NCBI GenBank assembly: GCA_035652495.1
Contig: DASRDS010000280.1
Coordinates: forward strand, 1 to 5,535
Direction: 5' to 3'
DNA: 5,535 bases
Origin: DASRDS01 sp035652495
GTDB taxonomy: Bacteria; Gemmatimonadota; Gemmatimonadetes; Gemmatimonadales; Gemmatimonadaceae
The notes beneath the pieces are model-generated. The model made no database searches. It had not been told where the DNA came from and saw only the letters and a list, made by a program, of their open reading frames with translations. Of the stretch, positions 1 to 5,535 are shown in pieces (within the stretch, counting starts at the first letter, position 1; the number at the start of each line of letters is the position of its first letter). Both the position numbers and the translations under genes were made by a program.

Positions 1-785
1 CGGAACACGCCGGCGGCGCCCTTCCGCTCACGCAGCGCGTTGCATCGAAACCGCGCGACGCCATCGATCTCGTAGGCGAAGTCGACGTCGTTCTTGTCCG
101 CGTACTCTTGACGGTTGCGGCCGCTCATGATGGAGCGAAGCATGATCTCCATCGACGCGTTATCAAGCAACGGGTACCCTTCGACGCGCAGCATCTCGCC
201 ATCCACGCGCATGATCGGCGGCTCGTCGCAACGCAGATGCAGGTCGGACGCTTTCTTCTCGACGAGCTGCGTCAGCAGCGTGTTCATGTCGGCCAGCGCC
301 GCATCGACTTTCTCTTCTTCCGTCTCGGCATGCGGCAACCGAAATACCGTGCCGTTTTGCTTGACGGCCGTGACGACCGGCTCTGGCTCGGCGACCTTCT
401 TTTTTCCTGAGGACCGGCGGGGCGCCGGTGGCTCAGCGGCCTCCGCGGGCGGCTCCTCCGCGACGGCTGGGGCCTCCTCCTGCCCGTCAAAGACCGCGAT
501 CGAGGCGTGCCAACGACCACCGGTGTGCGCGCTCTTGACGTGGAAGTCCCCGTCGGAGTTCGCGTACCGGAACACGGCCGGCGCGCCGCCGTCGAGGTCC
601 TTGTGGGACGCCGCGGGGGCGATCTCCTTGAGGAGCATCAACAGCTGCGGGCCCGACAAGGGCTGCCGCGTGATCGGACGCGGGACGCCATCCTTCTGCA
701 GCGTCGCCACATCACCCTCGATCAAGAGGATGGATTCCGCATGGTTCGTCACCATGACGGTCAGGAATTTGTCGAGTTGAGCCAT
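1..785 (-). CDS. pilT: PilT-family type IV pilus retraction ATPase, extended N-terminal part (runs off the left edge)
   Basis: PilT proteins are cytoplasmic hexameric ATPases that power type IV pilus retraction and twitching motility. The 261 visible residues begin at an ATG at 783-785. Residues about 168-261 match the PilT N-terminal PAS-like domain: a LLTQLVEKKASDLHL stretch (171-184 region), MRVDGE near 192, then EIDGVARFR (239-247) and RERKGAAGVF (252-261). Residues 1-100 look like a degenerate copy of the same domain (LDKFLTVMV, AESILLIEG, KDG, PLSG, a late FRYANSDGDF), with AESILL in place of ASDLHL. A linker rich in Glu, Ala and Pro, with a KKK patch (about 101-165), joins them. Canonical PilT starts near residue 168 of this protein, so the extension is about 160 residues. 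Walker A and B, the Asp box and the His box lie outside the window, so ATPase competence cannot be judged; PilU or another paralogue is possible. It starts one base after the upstream stop codon, without a clear ribosome binding site, implying translational coupling. Confidence 0.88.
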   Translation of the reverse strand, partial: MAQLDKFLTVMVTNHAESILLIEGDVATLQKDGVPRPITRQPLSGPQLLMLLKEIAPAASHKDLDGGAPAVFRYANSDGDFHVKSAHTGGRWHASIAVFDGQEEAPAVAEEPPAEAAEPPAPRRSSGKKKVAEPEPVVTAVKQNGTVFRLPHAETEEEKVDAALADMNTLLTQLVEKKASDLHLRCDEPPIMRVDGEMLRVEGYPLLDNASMEIMLRSIMSGRNRQEYADKNDVDFAYEIDGVARFRCNALRERKGAAGVF

Positions 786-786
786 C

Positions 787-1248
787 TCAGTCGGCCGGCC
801 GAACGTGCTCGATGAGCGAACGATTGATGAGACACACCCCGCCCGCGGCGTAGAGCACCACGAAGCGCTGGGCATACCGGTTCAGGAAGTCGAGGACGCG
901 AGGCCGCTGCTCCGGCATCTCCAGGTAGACCTCACCGGTCCGGATCGCGCCATCAGTCAGCGTCAGCTCCACGGGCACCCGTCGCGCGCCGGTCTGCACG
1001 AAGGCTTGGGAGAAGTCGCCACGGACGACTACTTCACGGACCTGATCCTTGGCGACCAGCAACGTGCCCCCTTCCTGGGCCAGCGGGAAAAATGCTTCCT
1101 CCCCGTTCAGCACGTCGGGAATCTCTTCCCGGCCGAGGCGGTTCGGGGAAACGGATTGCACGAACATGTTTCCGTTCAGCTCCTCGCCGCCTAACATGAT
1201 CAACGAGACGGCGACGCGGAGTTTGTCTATGCGAAAGTCGGTCGTCAT
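787..1248 (-). CDS. Unrecognised small protein with two tandem ~60-residue repeats, coupled to the PilT-like gene
   Basis: I do not recognise a named family. The protein is 153 residues from the ATG at 1246-1248, soluble-looking, with no signal peptide or membrane segment. It reads as two copies of one unit, residues about 11-75 and 90-151. Both share an RV.V.L opening, a short turn with a Gly, then a V/L-D-x-LN stretch (PDVLNGEEAFFPL against LDFLNRYAQRFVVL), a GG followed by hydrophobic residues, and a closing V.EVV/IEHV segment. The pattern of short alternating hydrophobic strands suggests small beta-barrel or beta-sandwich domains. In-frame upstream starts exist (GTG at 1308, ATG at 1266), but they would add a Gly/Pro-rich leader lying over a hairpin, and MTTDF abuts the repeat, so 1248 is preferred. 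No start has a strong Shine-Dalgarno. Its stop (787-789) lies one base from the PilT-like start, so the two are probably made together; a role with the pilus motor is inference from position only. Confidence 0.8.
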   Translation of the reverse strand: MTTDFRIDKLRVAVSLIMLGGEELNGNMFVQSVSPNRLGREEIPDVLNGEEAFFPLAQEGGTLLVAKDQVREVVVRGDFSQAFVQTGARRVPVELTLTDGAIRTGEVYLEMPEQRPRVLDFLNRYAQRFVVLYAAGGVCLINRSLIEHVRPAD

Positions 1249-1271
1249 TGGGCCGGAAACGGGCATGCCGT

Positions 1272-1294
1272 GTCTGGGGTTAGACGCCCCAGGC
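1272..1294. repeat. Inverted repeat (hairpin) between the CDF gene and the small duplicated-domain gene
   Basis: CTGGGG at 1274-1279 is perfectly complementary to CCCCAG at 1287-1292 around a 7-base loop. An alternative stem GTCT/AGAC (1272-1275 with 1282-1285) uses the same bases, so two folds compete. An 8-base palindrome GGCATGCC (1262-1269) lies next to it. On the minus-strand transcript the hairpin falls in the 71 bases between the CDF stop (1320) and the preferred start at 1248. No U-run follows it, so it is not a standard intrinsic terminator; it may be a 5'-UTR fold, a weak attenuator, or chance in GC-rich DNA. Confidence 0.4.
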
Positions 1295-1319
1295 GTGAGG
1301 CCCGTCACGTTTACGCTGC

Positions 1320-2243
1320 TTAGGCGTGCAAATGCGCCTCACGCTCGGCCATTTCCCGGCTTTCGATCTGAACCGTCACATGTTCGATGCCGAAGAGACG
1401 CATGGCGTCGATGATGTGCTCGAGCGCATGCTGCTGCCGCTCGGGGTCGCGCACCAGCGCATGGGCGCTCATGGCGACCACGCCGGAGGTGACGGTCCAC
1501 ACGTGGAGGTCGTGGACCGACTCGATCCCGGGGAGCGCGAGGAGCTGCGCGCGCACGGCGCCGACCGAGATGTGGGAAGGGGTCGCTTCGAGGAGGATGT
1601 CCACCGACTCGCGAACAATGCGCCATGAGCCCCGCACAATGAGCACCGTCATGACGATCGAGGCGATCGGGTCGGCCTGCTGCCACCCGGTGAAGCGAAT
1701 GATCAGCGCGGCGGCGACGGCGCCGAGCCCGCCGAGGAGGTCGCCGAGGACGTGCAGGTAGGCGCCGCGCATGTTGAGGCTCTCGCCGGCGCCGCCGTGC
1801 AGGACGTAGGCGGAGATGAGATTGGTGACGACGCTGGCCGCAGCGACACCGAGCATCAGATTGCTCTGGACGACCGTCGGGCTGCCCAACCGCACGATCG
1901 CTTCGTAGATGATTCCGGCGGAGACGACGAGCAGCGTCGAACCGTTTAGAAACGCGGCGAGAATCTCCCAACGGAGGTACCCGTAGGTCTTCTCCGGCGT
2001 CCCGGGCTGCCGGCTGAACCAGGCGACGAAGAGTGACAATCCCAGCGCGGCGACATCGGTGAACATGTGCCCCGCATCCGCGAGCAGCGTGAGCGAATGC
2101 GCCAGGATGCCGCCGATGACTTCGACGACGAGGAAGAGGGCGGTCAGCCCAAGCGCGATAATGAGTCGCCTGGTCCCAGCATCGGCACCGTGCGCATGGT
2201 CATGGCTATGACCATCGTGATGGTGATGGTGGTGCGCCGTCAC
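1320..2243 (-). CDS. CDF-family zinc/divalent cation exporter (CzcD/ZitB type) with His-rich N-terminus
   Basis: Cation diffusion facilitators are inner-membrane proton antiporters that export Zn2+ and related ions (Co2+, Cd2+) from the cytoplasm. The protein has 307 residues, normal for the family. The cytoplasmic N-terminus carries six consecutive His (4-9) followed by DGHSHDHAHG, a likely metal-binding segment. About six membrane segments follow between residues 26 and 215. The metal-site pairs HMFTD (H59, D63) in TM2 and HVLGD (H164, D168) in TM5 are the HxxxD/HxxxD set of Zn-type CDFs. A short His/Gly-containing loop lies near 149-155. The C-terminal domain (about 222-295) contains HDLHVWTVTSG and the late VTVQIE strand, the typical ferredoxin-like dimerising CDF tail. 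The start is GTG at 2241-2243, with AAGG about 11 bases upstream. It is divergent from the CNNM gene and probably heads the minus-strand run through the small protein and PilT-like genes, although a hairpin intervenes. Exact ion specificity cannot be read from the sequence. Confidence 0.95.
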   Translation of the reverse strand: MTAHHHHHHDGHSHDHAHGADAGTRRLIIALGLTALFLVVEVIGGILAHSLTLLADAGHMFTDVAALGLSLFVAWFSRQPGTPEKTYGYLRWEILAAFLNGSTLLVVSAGIIYEAIVRLGSPTVVQSNLMLGVAAASVVTNLISAYVLHGGAGESLNMRGAYLHVLGDLLGGLGAVAAALIIRFTGWQQADPIASIVMTVLIVRGSWRIVRESVDILLEATPSHISVGAVRAQLLALPGIESVHDLHVWTVTSGVVAMSAHALVRDPERQQHALEHIIDAMRLFGIEHVTVQIESREMAEREAHLHA

Positions 2244-2264
2244 GATGCGGGGTACCTTGCCAAG
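2244..2264. promoter_or_regulatory. 21-base divergent intergenic gap between CDF and CNNM genes
   Basis: The two start codons point away from each other with only these bases between them, using GTG at 2243 (minus) and GTG at 2265 (plus). This is too short for two promoters, so core promoter elements for each gene must lie inside the opposite coding region. I found no convincing -35/-10 pair for either gene. The best -10-like hexamer on the plus strand is GATAAT at 2157-2162, with no acceptable -35 partner. If the CNNM gene really starts at the ATG at 2226, the two coding regions overlap by 18 bases instead. Confidence 0.45.
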
Positions 2265-3590
2265 GTGTTCGACCGATTGTTGGTGCTCGGAATACTCGTC
2301 CTCCTGAACGGGTTTTTCGTCGGCGCCGAGTTCTCACTCGTCCGGTCCCGCCGCACCCGACTGGAGGGAATGGCGAAGGACGGAGATCGGTTGGCCGGGC
2401 TCGCGCTCCGCGCTACCAGTAACATACCGTCGCTCCTCTCGGCCAGTCAGCTTGGCGTCACGCTCGCCAGCTTAGGGCTGGGCTGGGTCGCGGAATCCAC
2501 GTTGACGGACCCCTTCGCGAGCGCGATCGGGCGCCTGCCGTACGCGCTCGAGGTCTCGGTCCGCATCACGATCGCCGCGACGATCTCGCTCGTGCTCGTC
2601 ACGTACTTGCACGTGGTGTTCGGCGAGCTGGCGCCAAAAGCGGCGGCGCTCCGCCACCCGGAGCGGGTGGCCCGCCTGCTCGTCCCGCCCCTCATGCTGT
2701 GGGCCCTCGTCACGACGCCGTTTACATTCGCCCTCAATCGATCGGCCGAGATCGTGTTGCGGCTGTTCGGCGCCCGAACCGAGTCGGTCTCCGAGGACAG
2801 CGTGCACTCGCCCGAGGAGCTGCGGCTCTTGGTCGAGCAGAGCCAGGAGCTCGGCGCCCTCGAGCAGCACGATGCGCAGCTCATCGAAGGGGTGTTCGAG
2901 TTCTCCGAGAAGAATGCGCGCGAGGTCATGACCCCGCGCACCGAGATCATCGCGCTACCGGTCGATGCCACGTGGACCGAGACGGTGGCCGTCGTCAACG
3001 AGACGGGCTTCTCACGATATCCGGTGTACGACGACACGATCGACAACATCATCGGGATCGTGCTGGCGAAGGACCTGCTCAAGGTCGATCGCGACAACCC
3101 GGAATCGTTTTCCCTGCGGGCGATCGTGCGCAATGTCCATGTCGTACCGGGCTCGCGAGAAGTCGAGGAGGTGCTGTCGGATTTCAAGCGCCTCAAGGAG
3201 CACATGGCGATCGTGCTCGACGAGTACGGGGGCACGGCTGGCATCGTGACCATGGAAGATCTGCTCGAAGAAATCGTTGGAGAGATACTCGACGAGTACG
3301 ATGAGCCCGAGCCGGAAGCCCGCCCCACGAGAACCGGAGAAATCATCATCTCGGGAGGCACGAACATTGGCGAGCTGAATGATCTCTACGAGCTGACCGT
3401 CCCGGATGACGACTATACGACCATAGGGGGCTACGTCTTCGGCGCCCTGGGACGGCTGCCACAAATCGGCGACCGGGTCTCGGCCGGTGGCGCGACGTTC
3501 ACGGTGCGTCAGATGGACGGCCGGCGCATTGAGCTCTTGGCTACTGACCTTCCGCCGTCTGACCGCGAGCCAGAAGCGCCGGCGCATTAG
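2265..3590 (+). CDS. CNNM/CorC (hemolysin C-like) membrane protein with DUF21, CBS pair and CorC_HlyC domain
   Basis: Members of this family (YfjD/CorB/TlyC-like, related to eukaryotic CNNM) are inner-membrane proteins linked to Mg2+ or Co2+ transport; the 'hemolysin' label is historical. From the GTG at 2265 the protein has 441 residues, a usual length. Residues 1-170 form the DUF21 transmembrane domain, opening with a hydrophobic segment ending NGFFVGAEFSLVRSRR, then SLLSASQLGVTLASLGLGW (56-74) and GELAPKAAALRHPE (120-133). Residues about 171-216 are a helical, acidic linker. The CBS pair begins at EVMTPRTEI (220-228) and includes SRYPVYDDTIDNIIGIVLAKDLL (250-272) and MAIVLDEYGGTAGIVTMEDLLEEIVGEI (314-341). 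The CorC_HlyC domain ends near 427. The frame stays open upstream to 2067, but that part is antisense to the His-rich CDF start and unlike the family. Starts at 2226 or 2283 remain possible. CBS domains usually bind adenine nucleotides, giving possible regulation by ATP/Mg. The 3' end overlaps the peptidase gene. Confidence 0.93.
   Translation: MFDRLLVLGILVLLNGFFVGAEFSLVRSRRTRLEGMAKDGDRLAGLALRATSNIPSLLSASQLGVTLASLGLGWVAESTLTDPFASAIGRLPYALEVSVRITIAATISLVLVTYLHVVFGELAPKAAALRHPERVARLLVPPLMLWALVTTPFTFALNRSAEIVLRLFGARTESVSEDSVHSPEELRLLVEQSQELGALEQHDAQLIEGVFEFSEKNAREVMTPRTEIIALPVDATWTETVAVVNETGFSRYPVYDDTIDNIIGIVLAKDLLKVDRDNPESFSLRAIVRNVHVVPGSREVEEVLSDFKRLKEHMAIVLDEYGGTAGIVTMEDLLEEIVGEILDEYDEPEPEARPTRTGEIIISGGTNIGELNDLYELTVPDDDYTTIGGYVFGALGRLPQIGDRVSAGGATFTVRQMDGRRIELLATDLPPSDREPEAPAH
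3541..3590. other. 50-base convergent (tail-to-tail) coding overlap of CNNM and M28 peptidase genes
   Basis: The plus-strand CNNM stop TAG is at 3588-3590, and the minus-strand peptidase stop (TAG, seen as cta) is at 3541-3543. The last 16 codons of each gene are therefore antisense to each other. First codon positions face each other and the wobble positions face second positions of the opposite gene. A 10-base perfect palindrome GCGCCGGCGC (3576-3585) sits inside but has no loop, so it is a poor terminator. There is no non-coding room for a terminator, so transcripts probably run into each other. Confidence 0.85.
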
Positions 3591-5070
3591 CCAGCTCGTA
3601 GGCGTTCACCGCCATGACCGTCGCGGCCTGCGCGAGATCATCCGGAAGCGCGTGGTCGAACGTGTCCGCCTGCGAGTGGTGCGTGTGATTGTACCCGCGC
3701 GTGAGCTGGTCGTAATTGAAGCTCGGCACGCCGTACGGTAGGAACGAGAGATGATCCGTGCCGCCCTTACTCTGTGCTCGCACGGTAAAGGGACCGATAG
3801 AGGCGACCGGGGCGAACAGGGCTTGCCACGCATCGTGCAGTTCGTTGCGGCCTTGTAGCGCGATTCCGGTGATCCGCCCGGTCCCGTTGTCGAGTACCAG
3901 CACGGCCTGAAATTTCGCGAGCTCGTCCTCATGCTCGCTGGCATAGGCCGTCGACCCGAGCAGCCCCTGCTCTTCGCCCGTGAACAGCGCGAAGCGAATG
4001 GTGCGAGCGGGTCGCACATGGGCGGCGGCCAGGATGCGCGCCGCCTCCAGAACGGCCATCGCACCGGCGCCGTTATCCGTGGTGCCGGTGCCGAGGTCCC
4101 ACGAGTCGAGGTGCGCGCCGAGTAACACGACCTCGTCGGGATGCTGCGTGCCGCGGATTTCGGCGACCGTGTTGTACGCGGTCAGCGTGTCGACGGTCAG
4201 CGTGTTCGTGATGTCCGCCCGGATCTTCACCGGCTGGCCGGCTCGCAGCAGCCGGTAGAACATCGTGTACGTCTCGTGCGGGATCACGATGTGCGCGATC
4301 GGATCGGGGCCGCGGGGCGTGCCGCTCATCGTCAGCAGCCCAAATTCCTTCGCGCCGTCCTGCAGCAGCCCCGTCGCGTGTTCGGCCGCGAGCAGCGCCG
4401 GCAGCTGCGGGATCGATTTGGTCTGGTCGTTCGCCGCCTTGGACCAGGCCTTGAGCGCCGAGTCGGCGTGCAGGCTGTCCGCGTGCGTCATCGCGGGGCC
4501 GTCGGAATTCACGATGGGCACCGGCGCCCGGATCATCGCCCATGCGCCCTTCAGGCGGCCCGCGAAACGTTGCGCGAAGTCCGCCGGTGATGTCGCGTCG
4601 ACGATTACGACCGGCCCCGTGACCGGGCCATCGGTCCCCGGCGCCCAGGCCCACGATGCACCGAAGATCGGCTGCACATGGGGCGCGACCATCGTGAGGG
4701 AGATCGGGCCGCGTTCCCAGCCTTGGCCGAACGTCCACGGCTCGGTCCACTCGCTGTCGACTCCGTAGTCGCGGAATTTGTCGCGCGTCCAGTCGTTCGC
4801 CTGACGCAGGCCGGCCGAGCCGGTGAGGCGCGGACCGATGACGTCCGAGAGGTACTCCAGATCGGCGCCCACGTGTGAGTGGGTCATGCCTTCGGCTATG
4901 ATGGCCCGCACCGTGGCGCTATCGACCGACAACGCAACAGGGGTTTGACCACTAACGGGAGTAGTAGTGGTTTGCGGTGTGGGACGCGGCTCGGGACGGA
5001 TGCTGACGCATCCGACGAGGACGAGTGCTACGAGTGCGCGTCGCATTGTCTTTTGACTATGGCGGCGCAC
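3541..5070 (-). CDS. M28-family zinc metallopeptidase, carboxypeptidase Q-like, predicted lipoprotein
   Basis: M28 enzymes are di-zinc aminopeptidases or carboxypeptidases that trim peptides, here probably outside the cytoplasm. From the GTG at 5070 there are 509 residues. Residues 1-20 form a lipoprotein signal peptide: a basic start with RR at both ends, hydrophobic ALVALVLVG, and lipobox LVGC with Cys21. A Thr/Pro-rich tether follows (27-45). A PA-like insert spans about 115-300. The catalytic domain shows AHLDSWD (H320, D322), TTDNGAG (D332), the GEEQG motif (E366 general base, E367 metal), D394 in VLDNG, and HHSQADT with H465 as last ligand, so the di-zinc set looks complete. The layout best fits the carboxypeptidase Q/M28 group; substrate is unknown. 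An ATG at 5046 is an alternative start, but it would leave only 12 residues before the Cys, short for a lipoprotein signal, so 5070 is preferred. It overlaps the pdxA end, implying an operon with pdxA upstream. Confidence 0.93.
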   Translation of the reverse strand: MRRHSQKTMRRALVALVLVGCVSIRPEPRPTPQTTTTPVSGQTPVALSVDSATVRAIIAEGMTHSHVGADLEYLSDVIGPRLTGSAGLRQANDWTRDKFRDYGVDSEWTEPWTFGQGWERGPISLTMVAPHVQPIFGASWAWAPGTDGPVTGPVVIVDATSPADFAQRFAGRLKGAWAMIRAPVPIVNSDGPAMTHADSLHADSALKAWSKAANDQTKSIPQLPALLAAEHATGLLQDGAKEFGLLTMSGTPRGPDPIAHIVIPHETYTMFYRLLRAGQPVKIRADITNTLTVDTLTAYNTVAEIRGTQHPDEVVLLGAHLDSWDLGTGTTDNGAGAMAVLEAARILAAAHVRPARTIRFALFTGEEQGLLGSTAYASEHEDELAKFQAVLVLDNGTGRITGIALQGRNELHDAWQALFAPVASIGPFTVRAQSKGGTDHLSFLPYGVPSFNYDQLTRGYNHTHHSQADTFDHALPDDLAQAATVMAVNAYELANAPALLARGQTAEGQ

Positions 5071-5535
5071 ATGAGAATGGCCGCGATCATGCTGGAAGGG
5101 TCCGCAATACCCCGGCCGGCGATGTCCAGCGCAGTACCATGATCAGGTGATGTCCGTGGGAACGGCAAGCCGAGCGTCACGTTTACCGCCTCGCCGAACG
5201 ATGCGACTTTGATGGCCGTCATGCCAACATCGTGGTATGGCGCTATGACCGCGTCGAACTCACCTCGTATCGCACGGACGAACACGGTGTCGGCCGGAAA
5301 TGGGCCGGCGATCTCTGCCTCACGAGCGGCTGGGGCTAAGATGCGATCATCTTCATCGCCAAAGCGGCCCTGGTCGCCGGCGTGCGGATTCAGCGCGCAC
5401 AGTGCCAATCTCGGGTTCGAGATGCCGAACCAATCTCGGAGACCATCTCGCGTGATTTGCGCGGTCTCGACTATGGCGTCCGGCGTGACCGCCTTGGGCA
5501 CATCGCGTAACGGGATATGCGTTGTGGCGAGGACG
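5028..5535 (-). CDS. pdxA: 4-hydroxythreonine-4-phosphate dehydrogenase PdxA, C-terminal half (runs off the right edge)
   Basis: PdxA is a cytoplasmic, metal- and NAD-dependent dehydrogenase that oxidises 4-phosphohydroxy-L-threonine in the DXP-dependent route to pyridoxal 5'-phosphate. 168 residues are visible, about half of a ~330-residue enzyme; the N-terminal half lies beyond the right edge. All three metal-ligand His of the family can be placed: TTHIPLRD (H6 of the visible part), LNPHAGDQG (H51) and PYHDVG (H101). Also present are GPFPADTVF (77-85), AVNVTLGLPF and RTSPDHGTALDIAG, followed by a C-terminal helix. This is a typical PdxA tail and looks intact, ending with TAG at 5028-5030. 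The NPHAG motif continues with Asp where many homologues have Glu, a mild change. The gene overlaps the downstream peptidase start by 43 bases (or 19 with the alternative ATG), so both are probably on one transcript. No functional tie to the peptidase is evident. Confidence 0.95.
   Translation of the reverse strand, partial: VLATTHIPLRDVPKAVTPDAIVETAQITRDGLRDWFGISNPRLALCALNPHAGDQGRFGDEDDRILAPAAREAEIAGPFPADTVFVRAIRGEFDAVIAPYHDVGMTAIKVASFGEAVNVTLGLPFPRTSPDHGTALDIAGRGIADPSSMIAAILMCAAIVKRQCDAHS

Noticed and set aside
115..780. Long plus-strand open frame opposite the PilT-like gene
   Set aside because: The product is Ser/Ala-rich with no recognisable motif, and the opposite strand encodes clear PilT N-domain motifs; it is a shadow of GC-rich coding sequence.
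2157..2162. GATAAT as a -10 element for the CNNM gene
   Set aside because: It matches five of six consensus bases, but no acceptable -35 lies 16-18 bases upstream and it would sit inside the CDF coding region; too weak to call alone.
2067..2264. N-terminal extension of the CNNM frame (about 66 extra residues)
   Set aside because: It is antisense to the CDF N-terminus, contains a low-complexity Met/Val run that mirrors the His codons, and resembles nothing in the CNNM family, which normally begins just before the first membrane segment.
2447..3367. Long minus-strand open frame opposite the CNNM gene
   Set aside because: Ser/Arg/Thr-rich low-information product; the plus strand encodes a complete, conserved CNNM protein over the same bases.
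3576..3585. Palindrome GCGCCGGCGC as a bidirectional terminator
   Set aside because: It has no loop and no flanking T-run, and such 10-base GC palindromes are expected by chance in DNA of this composition.
4948..4971. Inverted repeat ACCACTA/TAGTGGT with a 10-base loop
   Set aside because: It lies within the coding region for the Thr/Pro-rich tether of the peptidase and follows from the repeated Thr codons; no U-run and not at a gene end.

Overview
This is a GC-rich, tightly packed bacterial chromosomal window. It holds six protein-coding genes and no RNA genes, mobile elements or CRISPR repeats that I can see. The gene set (a type IV pilus retraction ATPase, a lipoprotein peptidase, PLP biosynthesis, two metal-linked transporters) points to a Gram-negative-type bacterium. 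Weak Shine-Dalgarno sequences and the extended PilT-like protein would fit a lineage such as Gemmatimonadota, but that placement is inference, not proof.

Layout. Left end, all minus strand and read right to left: a cation diffusion facilitator (CDF) exporter (2243-1320), a small unrecognised protein built from two copies of a ~60-residue unit (1248-787), then a PilT-family protein (785 to beyond the left edge) starting one base after the preceding stop. Centre, plus strand: a CNNM/CorC-type membrane protein (2265-3590), divergent from the CDF gene with only 21 bases between start codons. Right end, minus strand: the C-terminal half of pdxA entering from the right edge (stop at 5028), overlapping the start of an M28-family lipoprotein peptidase (5070-3541). 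The tail of the peptidase gene overlaps the tail of the CNNM gene by 50 bases.

How the parts relate. The CDF and CNNM proteins are both membrane proteins from ion-transport families and could form a divergent metal-homeostasis pair. The small duplicated protein and the PilT-like ATPase are almost certainly co-translated, so the small protein is a reasonable candidate partner for pilus retraction or another motility process. pdxA and the peptidase are probably co-transcribed by proximity, without an evident functional link.

The most interesting points are the apparent tandem (one degenerate, one canonical) PilT N-terminal domain, the coupled duplicated small protein, and the extreme compaction at the divergent and convergent gene junctions. 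I saw no defence system, mobile island or other clearly undescribed multi-gene system.
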